Shown piece by piece: positions 16,238-21,294 of a DNA stretch of 64,000 bases. This DNA is from Eleftheria terrae (GTDB lineage Bacteria > Pseudomonadota > Gammaproteobacteria > Burkholderiales > Burkholderiaceae_C). The translations under genes were made by a program, and so were the position numbers. Below the pieces are notes generated by a model, which saw nothing but the letters and a program-made list of their open reading frames with translations, was not told the origin of the DNA and ran no database searches. The first letter of the stretch is position 1. Every line of letters starts with the position of its first letter. Location of the stretch: assembly GCF_030419005.1 (NCBI RefSeq), contig NZ_CP106951.1:2790001-2854000 (forward strand), given 5' to 3'.

Positions 16238-16813
16238 ATGATCGACAAGGCCCGCCTGGCCCGGCGCTGTGCGCCGATCAAGGGAACGCAATGCCGGTAT
16301 GTCGAGACCTCGGTCGGCCTGTGCCGCATCGACTGGTCCGGCGAGCTGCTGCAGGGCGTGCACCTGAACCAGAGCCTGTCTGACGAATCCTCCGTCGCAG
16401 ACAGCGTGCCGCCCTTCGTGGCCGAGGCCATCGATGGCATACGCCGGGCGGTGGACGGGCAGCCGGTGGCGTTCGACCTGGCCCGGCTCGATTGGTCCCT
16501 GGTGCGCGACTTCAGCAAGCGCGTGCTGATCACGACGCATGCCATTCCGCCCGGGCGGACGATGACCTACAAGGAAGTCGCCGCCGCAGTGGGCAGCCCG
16601 GGCGCCATGCGGGCCGTCGGGCAGGCGCTGGGCAAGAACCCGTGGTCCATCATTGTTCCCTGCCATCGCGTGCTCGGCTCCCGCGGCTTGATCGGTGGCT
16701 TCTCCGCGCCGGACGGCACGCGCGTCAAGCAGGCGCTGCTGCTGTCCGAAGCCCGCCATGCCGGGCTGAGCCTGCCGCTGACCGACGCCACCAGTCCCGC
16801 CGCCGCGGCCTGA
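16238..16813 (+). CDS. ogt: O6-alkylguanine-DNA alkyltransferase (MGMT/Ogt family)
   Basis: 191 aa. The C-terminal domain is textbook: TYKEVAAAVGSPGAMRAVGQALGKNP, then the acceptor motif IVPCHRV (Cys142), then LIGGFSAPDGTRVKQALLLSEA. The protein transfers O6-alkyl groups from guanine irreversibly to its cysteine, repairing alkylated DNA. The N-terminal domain is divergent. It lies 79 nt after the decarboxylase on the same strand and is the last gene of the block. It could be an ordinary repair gene, or self-protection against a DNA-alkylating product of the cluster; see findings. Confidence 0.88.
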   Translation: MIDKARLARRCAPIKGTQCRYVETSVGLCRIDWSGELLQGVHLNQSLSDESSVADSVPPFVAEAIDGIRRAVDGQPVAFDLARLDWSLVRDFSKRVLITTHAIPPGRTMTYKEVAAAVGSPGAMRAVGQALGKNPWSIIVPCHRVLGSRGLIGGFSAPDGTRVKQALLLSEARHAGLSLPLTDATSPAAAA

Positions 16814-16828
16814 GGCCGGCCCCCGCCC

Positions 16829-17410
16829 TCAGGCGCCTTGCAGGTCTCGCCTCACATACACGCTGCCGTCGCTGTCGGTGCGGTGGATCGAGAAGCCGGC
16901 TGCCAGATACATGCTCAACGGGCCGAAGTGATGTTCGGCATCCTTGGTTGCCGCCGGCCGCGGATTCGCTTCGGCATAGCGCAGGCCCTGCGCCCGCAGC
17001 GACTCGCAGGCTGCCTCCAGCAGCGCGCTGGCAATGCCCTGTCCACGGTGGTTCGGCGCCACCAGGAAGCACATGATGGCGCCGACCGCGTCCGCGTCGG
17101 GGGTGGGTTCGTTGTCCAGCGCCCGGTATAGCCGGCGCGGCCCGGCACTGCACCAACCCACCGGCCGGCCGTCCAGGTAGGCGAGCAGGCCCTGCATCGC
17201 GCCGCTGGCAACGCGCTGGCAGGCTTGCTGGCGGTTCTCCTGGGCCGTCCTGGAAGGCCAGTGCACCACCGCATGGTCTTCATGGAAGCACTGGCAGTAG
17301 CAGAAGGCCCAGGCCGGGTTGTCGGCGAACGCATCACCGTCGAACAGGCGAAGGAAGTCGGGCAATGTTCCGGGCTGCAGGGGCCGGATGTCGATAGGGT
17401 GGGGGGTCAA
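16829..17410 (-). CDS. GNAT family N-acetyltransferase, Cys-rich N-terminus
   Basis: 193 aa if started at TTG 17410, which has GAGGAG 6 nt upstream; a longer frame runs to 17857 but its extra part is not protein-like. Residues about 20-40 read LFDGDAFADNPAWAFCYCQCFHEDH, typical of a GNAT subfamily with a CYC motif. The acetyl-CoA motif is CFLVAPNHRGQGIASALLEAACESLRAQG. The C-terminus FGPLSMYLAAGFSIHRTDSDG is also typical. Function unknown. It converges on the alkyltransferase gene with 15 nt between stops, so it is not part of that operon. Confidence 0.7.
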   Translation of the reverse strand: MTPHPIDIRPLQPGTLPDFLRLFDGDAFADNPAWAFCYCQCFHEDHAVVHWPSRTAQENRQQACQRVASGAMQGLLAYLDGRPVGWCSAGPRRLYRALDNEPTPDADAVGAIMCFLVAPNHRGQGIASALLEAACESLRAQGLRYAEANPRPAATKDAEHHFGPLSMYLAAGFSIHRTDSDGSVYVRRDLQGA

Positions 17411-17467
17411 CAGCAACTCCTCGATCAGGCACTCGCCGCAGGCCGAAAAAAAATCGCGCACACCTGC

Positions 17468-17496
17468 TTGACGAAGAAGTGAAGACTCTTTACAGT
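17468..17496 (+). promoter_or_regulatory. Sigma70-like promoter with dyad in the spacer, copy 2
   Basis: TTGACG (17468-17473), 17-nt spacer, TACAGT (17491-17496). The segment 17478-17496 is identical to 429-447. It points away from the GNAT gene toward a short unit that ends in the terminator at 17804-17835. The dyad also lies about 70 nt upstream of the GNAT start, so a bound protein could control both directions. Confidence 0.55.
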
Positions 17497-17566
17497 TCAA
17501 CCTGTCGCTGCAACGCCATCGCTGCAGCTCCTGAATCGTACCGACCATTCCACTGAAGAGTTCATC

Positions 17567-17770
17567 GTGAAAACCCACGGCCACATCATCGATCGCTCGC
17601 TGTCCCTGCTGGGTCAGTGCGGCTTCGTGCCGGCGGGCGTCGAGAGCCAGTGCTGCAGCCAGCGGCACAGTGACCGTTCGATGAATCAAGATCCGTCCGT
17701 CCTGCGCCGGCCAGTGGCTGCATCGCAGGGTGAGGAACATCGAAAACATCCGGGCCAGGGAGGCGCTTGA
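17567..17770 (+). CDS. Possible small protein or sRNA unit between promoter and terminator
   Basis: A 67-aa frame starting GTG, with GAAGAG 8 nt upstream, translates MKTHGHIIDRSLSLLGQCGFVPAGVESQ and onward. It resembles no family I know and its composition is ordinary. It is listed because it is bracketed by a good promoter (17468-17496) and an intrinsic terminator (17804-17835), defining a transcript of about 330 nt. The product may equally be a small RNA. Confidence 0.3.
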   Translation: MKTHGHIIDRSLSLLGQCGFVPAGVESQCCSQRHSDRSMNQDPSVLRRPVAASQGEEHRKHPGQGGA

Positions 17771-17787
17771 GGCGCACACCCCTGTCG

Positions 17788-17835
17788 CTTGATCACCGAT
17801 CAAGGCCCGGATTCCGAAAGGATCCGGGCCTTTTT
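17788..17835 (+). terminator. Intrinsic terminator (double hairpin)
   Basis: A 7-bp stem CTTGATC/GATCAAG (17788-17804) is followed by a 9-bp stem GGCCCGGAT/ATCCGGGCC (17804-17812 and 17822-17830) and TTTTT. It insulates the tRNA-array promoter region from upstream transcription. Confidence 0.8.
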
Positions 17836-17916
17836 GCTTTCTGCCGGGCAACCGCAAAGCGGTTCAGCCCATCCCGAGCCGGCTGGCGACCGGCCATCGT
17901 GTTCCACCGGGACACA

Positions 17917-17952
17917 CCGTTGCGCACGGCGCAACGGACTGCTCTTTAACAA
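17917..17952 (+). promoter_or_regulatory. boxB/boxA-like antitermination leader
   Basis: A perfect 9-bp hairpin CCGTTGCGC-ACG-GCGCAACGG (17917-17937) is followed 2 nt later by TGCTCTTTAACAA (17940-17952), which matches the boxA of bacterial rRNA operon leaders. The order hairpin then boxA is that of an rrn leader. In rRNA operons this loads NusB/S10/SuhB and makes polymerase resistant to Rho. Here it precedes a tRNA and RNA-repair array instead of rRNA. It may have been copied from an rrn leader. Confidence 0.65.
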
Positions 17953-18014
17953 GTTGCCGCGAGCCGCCTGTGCCACTGGGTACAAGGCGCGCTCGCATCT
18001 CAAGAAGAAATGAA

Positions 18015-18090
18015 GCGGATATAGCTCAGTCGGCAGAGCGCGACCATGCCACGGTCGAGGCCCCGGGTTCGAATCCCGGTATCCGCTCCA
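18015..18090 (+). tRNA. tRNA-Gly(GCC)
   Basis: Complete 76-nt cloverleaf: acceptor GCGGATA/TATCCGC, D stem GCTC/GAGC, anticodon stem CGACC/GGTCG with loop ATGCCAC (anticodon GCC), T arm CCGGG-TTCGAAT-CCCGG, discriminator T, encoded CCA. First member of the array. Confidence 0.9.
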
Positions 18091-18289
18091 GCATCTCATT
18101 GCGGGTGTGCTTCAGCACCACGGCCAGTCAGTTGCCTCTGAAAGCGCAGGGGTGGCCGGGATGTGCGCAGCGGGCCGGCCCGCATCGTGCAGCGAGACCG
18201 CGCTGAGCGGGAGTTCCCCGCGCTCGCGCCGAAGCACAACCGCAATGGGATACAGGGCAGCGCTCCGTCACTCCAGGAGCCGCCCATTT

Positions 18290-18379
18290 GGAGAGCTGCC
18301 CGAGCGGTAAGGGGCCGGCTTGCTAAGCCGTGGCCGGTGCGAAAGCGCCGCACAGGTTCGAATCCTGTGCTCTCCGCCA
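18290..18379 (+). tRNA. tRNA-Ser(GCT)
   Basis: 90-nt class II tRNA: acceptor GGAGAGC/GCTCTCC, loop TTGCTAA (anticodon GCT), variable arm CGGTGC-GAAA-GCGCCG, T arm ACAGG-TTCGAAT-CCTGT, discriminator G and CCA. The outermost anticodon-stem pair (27-43) is a C-T mismatch. Confidence 0.87.
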
Positions 18380-18399
18380 ATTGATCATCTGGTTCATGA

Positions 18400-18475
18400 G
18401 TCTCGTTCGTCTAGCGGTCCAGGACACGACGCTTTCACTGTCGGAACACGGGTTCGATCCCCGTACGAAACGCCA
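18400..18475 (+). tRNA. tRNA-Glu(TTC)
   Basis: 76 nt. Acceptor GTCTCGT/ACGAAAC has a C-A mismatch at the third pair; D stem GTC/GAC; anticodon stem CGACG/TGTCG with loop CTTTCAC; T arm ACGGG-TTCGATC-CCCGT; discriminator G and CCA encoded. Confidence 0.85.
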
Positions 18476-18569
18476 GCCTGCCTGGCAGCACCTTGGCCCG
18501 CTTCCAGCGGCGCCGGCCTGATCCGGCCTTGACTGGGCGGCACCCCCTTGGCGGCTCACACTGATCTGA

Positions 18570-18642
18570 TGGGGTGTCGTCGAGTGGCCTCAGACAGCCG
18601 GCTTTGACCCGGTGTACGCAGGTTCGAATCCTGCCGCCCCTG
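18570..18642 (+). tRNA. tRNA-Gln(TTG)
   Basis: 73 nt without encoded CCA (GCCC follows). Acceptor TGGGGTG/CGCCCCT pairs except U1-U72, where Gln tRNAs usually have U1-A72. D stem GTC/GAC, anticodon stem GCCGG/CCGGT with loop CTTTGAC, T arm GCAGG-TTCGAAT-CCTGC, discriminator G. Confidence 0.8.
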
Positions 18643-18810
18643 CCCCCCGCGACGGTGCCCCTGCCAGGCCCCGGATGCGCTTGCACAGGACAGGCCCTGC
18701 GCTGCCTGCCTGGTGCTGCCCCGTGCCGGCCCTCGTGTCGTGCAGGGCCAACCCCAGCCAGGACGCGCATGTGGCCACTGCCGTGGCAGGCGCATCATCC
18801 CCCCACCCTT

Positions 18811-18887
18811 GCGTCCGTAGCTCAGCTGGCAAGAGCGTGGCCGTCCGAAGGCCAAGGCCGGTGGTTCAAGTCCATCCGGACGCTCCA
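18811..18887 (+). tRNA. tRNA-Arg(CCG)
   Basis: 77 nt: acceptor GCGTCCG/CGGACGC, D stem GCTC/GAGC, anticodon stem TGGCC/GGCCA with loop GTCCGAA (anticodon CCG; purine at 32 is unusual), T arm GGTGG-TTCAAGT-CCATC with one G-U, discriminator T, CCA encoded. Confidence 0.85.
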
Positions 18888-18973
18888 ATGCGCGGCTCGC
18901 CGCGCCGATGACAGACACCGCCCGCATGGGCCGATGTCGCGCACGGAGGGGCCCTGGGCGCCCCTCTCTCTTC

Positions 18974-19063
18974 CGGCGCGAAGGCCGGCCAAAGGACAGG
19001 AAAGGCCGCATCGACGCTTCACGTCGGGCAGCCTGCGATGTCCTTGCCGCCCGGGTCGCGCCG
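18974..19063 (+). ncRNA. Y-RNA-like structure 1
   Basis: Outer stem CGGCGCGA (18974-18981) pairs perfectly with TCGCGCCG (19056-19063). The motif GCGCGAAGG on the 5' side and CCTTG on the 3' side match those of the other four structures near the TROVE gene. An inner stem AAGGACA (18992-18998) / TGTCCTT (19039-19045) and a hairpin CGACG-CTTCA-CGTCG (19012-19026) complete it. It lies directly before structure 2, just as structure 4 lies directly before structure 5. The tRNA-like part is not evident. Confidence 0.45.
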
Positions 19064-19072
19064 CCCGTTTTT

Positions 19073-19220
19073 CCGTTCGAGGGCGGGGAATGCAGGTGGA
19101 ACTACAGCCTGCCATGCTCGTGGTCGCGGGTTCGAATCCCGCCGGCTTCCCGTCAGGGGGGCCGTAGCTCAGTGGTTAGAGCACGATGTTTCACCGCTCC
19201 TTGTCACCGCCTTCGAACGG
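19073..19220 (+). ncRNA. Y RNA with circularly permuted tRNA-like domain (YrlA-like), copy A
   Basis: The ends pair over 17 positions (19073-19089 with 19204-19220; one mismatch, one G-U). An inner 8-bp stem GGTGGAAC/GTTTCACC follows. Between them, in permuted order, come a T arm GCGGG-TTCGAAT-CCCGC (19126-19142), a 9-bp acceptor-like stem (19143-19151 with 19156-19164) closed by GTCA, and a D arm GCTC-AGTGGTTA-GAGC (19167-19182). Reading the 3' half before the 5' half of a tRNA with the acceptor closed by a tetraloop is the architecture described for bacterial YrlA RNAs, which bind Ro60/Rsr. The TROVE gene is 4 kb downstream. Confidence 0.8.
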
Positions 19221-19353
19221 ATCCTTCATGTCGAGCCAGCCCGCCCTGCCCAGTGCACGGCCCGGCAGGTGCCACCGCGTGCCGGCCCTGCGGCCGGAGC
19301 GCGGTTCGGACAACAGGGACAATCCAGCGTCGCCCCCCGTTTGGAGAACGCGC

Positions 19354-19590
19354 TTGAAAACCTATGAAATTGAAGTACAGCGCCTGAAGTCGATGAAGCA
19401 CGACAAGGGCCTGATCGAGATCAACATCGATGCCCTCGTGCTGGCCCGTGCCGTGCGCGACGAGCAGTCCGCCACCAGCAGCCTGCGCCTGCAGGTCGAC
19501 GATGCCCGCACCCTGCTCATCCTGCTGAAGCAGCAGCTGGCCGAACTCGACAAGCTGCAGCCGCGCAGCCGGCGCTCGGGCCGCTGCTGA
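19354..19590 (+). CDS. Small protein encoded inside the tRNA array
   Basis: 78 aa from TTG 19354, with GGAGA 6 nt upstream; no ATG in the frame gives a sensible start. Sequence begins MKTYEIEVQRLKSMKHDKGLIEINIDALVLARAVRDEQ and continues LRLQVDDARTLLILLKQQLAELDKLQPRSRRSGR. The C-terminal half is a heptad-like Leu-rich helix with a basic tail, suggesting an RNA- or protein-binding coiled coil. Codon use is more coding-like than in the surrounding array. I do not recognise the family. Position between a Y RNA and tRNA-Asp suggests it belongs to the RNA-repair island. Confidence 0.65.
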   Translation: MKTYEIEVQRLKSMKHDKGLIEINIDALVLARAVRDEQSATSSLRLQVDDARTLLILLKQQLAELDKLQPRSRRSGRC

Positions 19591-19897
19591 AGCGCGAAAC
19601 CGCTCCCCGGCCTGGCGCCGCCGCGACCGGTGCTGCGCCGGCCCGCCCGCCGGCCGCACCTGGGTCCGAGTCCCGCCGCAAAGGCAGCACCGCCACCAAC
19701 TTGCCCGGCCTTCCGCGCCGCTGCCCCATCGGCAGGAGCGGATGCAGCCAAGCCGCCGGCCAGGGGCAGGCACCACGGCAGCCCTCATCGGGCCCGCGCC
19801 AGGCGGGCTGCCATCGGCCGCAAGGACGGGGCGGCGTCGGAACCCGTCACCGTAGAACACCAGGGAGGCCGGGCATGCAGGTCCTCGCCACCCAATT

Positions 19898-19973
19898 GCT
19901 CCGTTAACTCAGAGGCCAGAGTGCCGGCCTGTCTAGCCGGAAGCCGCGGGTTCGACTCCCGCACGGGGCGCCA
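19898..19973 (+). tRNA. tRNA-Asp(GTC)
   Basis: 76 nt: acceptor GCTCCGT/ACGGGGC with one G-U, D stem ACTC/GAGT, anticodon stem CCGGC/GCCGG with loop CTGTCTA (anticodon GTC; T at 37 and A at 38 instead of the usual A-C), T arm GCGGG-TTCGACT-CCCGC, discriminator G and CCA. Body sequence is unlike ordinary bacterial tRNA-Asp. Confidence 0.83.
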
Positions 19974-20146
19974 CTGTCATCACCCACCGAACCGGCGGAA
20001 GACCCCAGCCGCCCCCGCATGCCGCCAGCGCCCCGGGGATCGGGCTGGCCGGCTCGGGCGGGCCGGAGGGACGCCGCCCGGTCATCGAAGTGGCTGCGTC
20101 TCCCCGGAAAGCCGACCGGTCGAGTTCGGTCGGTGACCCAAATCAT

Positions 20147-20230
20147 CTCGGGATTGCCAAGCGGTCGAAGGCAGCGGTTTGCAACACCGCCGGCATCTTG
20201 CCCTCGCTGGTTCGAATCCAGCTCCCGAGT
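20147..20230 (+). tRNA. tRNA-Cys(GCA) with a long variable arm
   Basis: 84 nt. Acceptor CTCGGGA/TCCCGAG with C1-G72, class II D arm GCC-AAGCGGTCGAA-GGC, anticodon stem GCGGT/ACCGC with loop TTGCAAC, a 15-nt variable arm containing GGC-ATCTT-GCC, T arm GCTGG-TTCGAAT-CCAGC, discriminator T73; CCA not encoded. GCA and U73 are the main CysRS identity elements. Ordinary bacterial tRNA-Cys has a short variable loop, so this is a rare form. Confidence 0.8.
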
Positions 20231-20347
20231 CCTTTGCCCGGTGCCGGGGGCACCCGCTCGGATCGAGCGGCCGCCCCCGGCCCTTGCTTGCTGTGCCAGC
20301 CGCATGCTGCATGCGGGCCACGGTGCCGGGATTCCCTTCAACCCGCA

Positions 20348-20422
20348 CCTCGTGTAGCTCAGTGGCAGAGCACCGTCTTGATAAGGCGGGGGCCGGTGGA
20401 TCGTTCCCACCCACGAGGACCA
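20348..20422 (+). tRNA. tRNA-Ile(GAT) with aberrant T loop
   Basis: 75 nt: acceptor CCTCGTG/CACGAGG, D stem GCTC/GAGC, anticodon stem CCGTC/GGCGG with loop TTGATAA, T stem GGTGG/CCACC, discriminator A and CCA. The T loop is ATCGTTC rather than TTCRANY, so the invariant T54-T55-C56 and hence the normal D-loop/T-loop contact are missing. Confidence 0.78.
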
Positions 20423-20513
20423 AGACCAGCGTGCAGGCCCGTCCGGGACCGCTGCTCCTGCTGACAGGCAAGAGCGGTGCCTCGACCAGGGCCGCCCGTG
20501 CGGGCAGGACAAA

Positions 20514-20589
20514 CTCGGTGTGGCGCAGCAGGCAGCGCGCGTGCTTTGGGAGCATGAGGTCGTCCGTTCGATCCGGACCACCGAGACCA
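20514..20589 (+). tRNA. tRNA-Pro(TGG)
   Basis: 76 nt: acceptor CTCGGTG/CACCGAG, D stem GCGC/GCGC, anticodon stem CGTGC/GCATG with loop TTTGGGA, T arm GTCCG-TTCGATC-CGGAC, discriminator A and CCA encoded. Confidence 0.85.
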
Positions 20590-20686
20590 TCGCGTCGCAA
20601 TGGCGCGCAACCGGGCGGCGCCCGGCCCGGGGCCGGAGGCGGCGCGGCCGGTGCCTGCCACCTCCCCCCTCACGGTGCGCTCAGGT

Positions 20687-20757
20687 GTGGCCGTAGCTCA
20701 ACGGCAGAGCCGCGGGTTGTGGTCCCGCTGGTGTCGGTTCGATTCCGACCGGCCACC
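20687..20757 (+). tRNA. tRNA-His(GTG) lacking an encoded G-1
   Basis: Acceptor GTGGCCG/CGGCCAC, D stem GCTC/GAGC, anticodon stem GCGGG/CCCGC with loop TTGTGGT, T arm GTCGG-TTCGATT-CCGAC, discriminator C73. The base before G1 is T, so the G-1 that pairs with C73 and is the key HisRS identity element in bacteria is not encoded; CCA is not encoded either (CCT). Confidence 0.8.
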
Positions 20758-20841
20758 CCTGAGCGCATCCCCCTTTCCCCTCGTGCGGGTGCCGATGTGA
20801 TCGGCGCGCGGCCCCGGGGGTTTCAGTCGCCTTGGCGACAA

Positions 20842-20878
20842 GGCCCGCCCCCCGGTCTCCGTCCCGGGGAAGCGGGCC
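20842..20878 (+). other. Strong GC hairpin between the tRNA array and the operon
   Basis: GGCCCGC (20842-20848) pairs with GCGGGCC (20872-20878), enclosing a second stem CCCCGG / CCGGGG. It has no U-tract. It may be a processing site or attenuator separating the tRNAs from the rtcB mRNA. Confidence 0.35.
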
Positions 20879-20894
20879 ACCCCAGGAGAACATC

Positions 20895-20969
20895 ATGAAG
20901 AATCACAAGCAAGAACCGCCATTCCGGTGTCGAGACGACGAGCAAGCGTCGCAAGAGGCAGTGGTCTGA
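20895..20969 (+). CDS. Possible 24-aa leader peptide upstream of rtcB
   Basis: ATG 20895 with AGGAG at about 20884-20888 opens a frame MKNHKQEPPFRCRDDEQASQEAVV. The ribosome binding site is among the best in the island and the frame directly follows the hairpin, but 24 codons carry little evidence. Could be a regulatory leader peptide. Confidence 0.3.
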   Translation: MKNHKQEPPFRCRDDEQASQEAVV

Positions 20970-21294
20970 GGCCCGCGTGCAGGCGGCACCGTTGTCGTGC
21001 AGGGCGCCAAGCCCCTGCACGAGACATTCGGCCGCCATGCACCCTGCCCGTGTGGGTGGGGTCGCTGCTTTCGAGCGCTGCTGCGAGCGCAGCGGCTGCT
21101 TCGACGGCATGCGGCACCCTCATGACCACCGCGCGTAGCCGGCGCCATCGACCGGGCCGTGCCGCTCGGCAACGGCAATGTCCTGCGGCATCGCCGCCGG
21201 CCGCTTTCGCGCCGGTGCAGGCTCGCCGATCGCCGAGGCTGCCCGAAGCTGCCAGTCCATCCGGACGCATCACCCCCCAATAAGGAGAACAGCC
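20970..21294. other. Intergenic upstream of rtcB
   Basis: A 9-bp hairpin (CGTGCAGGG / CCCTGCACG, about 20998-21023) lies 280 nt upstream of rtcB. No sigma54 promoter (GGCAC-N5-TTGC), which normally drives rtcB operons under RtcR, was seen, and no rtcR gene is in the window. The operon may depend on the boxA-led transcript from about 17.95 kb. Confidence 0.4.

Noticed and set aside
18539..18552. Sigma54-like GG-N10-GC element before tRNA-Gln (GGCAC then TTGGC)
   Set aside because: The -12 block reads TGGC rather than TTGC and the position is inside the array, not before rtcB; a single partial match in GC-rich DNA is expected by chance. No rtcR gene is in the window.
19073..19220. Two-piece (permuted) tmRNA, which some betaproteobacteria have, as an explanation for the permuted tRNA-like RNA
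   Set aside because: The structure keeps a normal tRNA D arm (GCTC/GAGC), is only about 150 nt, has no tag-peptide reading frame, exists in two copies next to a TROVE gene and has its acceptor closed by a tetraloop. tmRNA lacks all of these.
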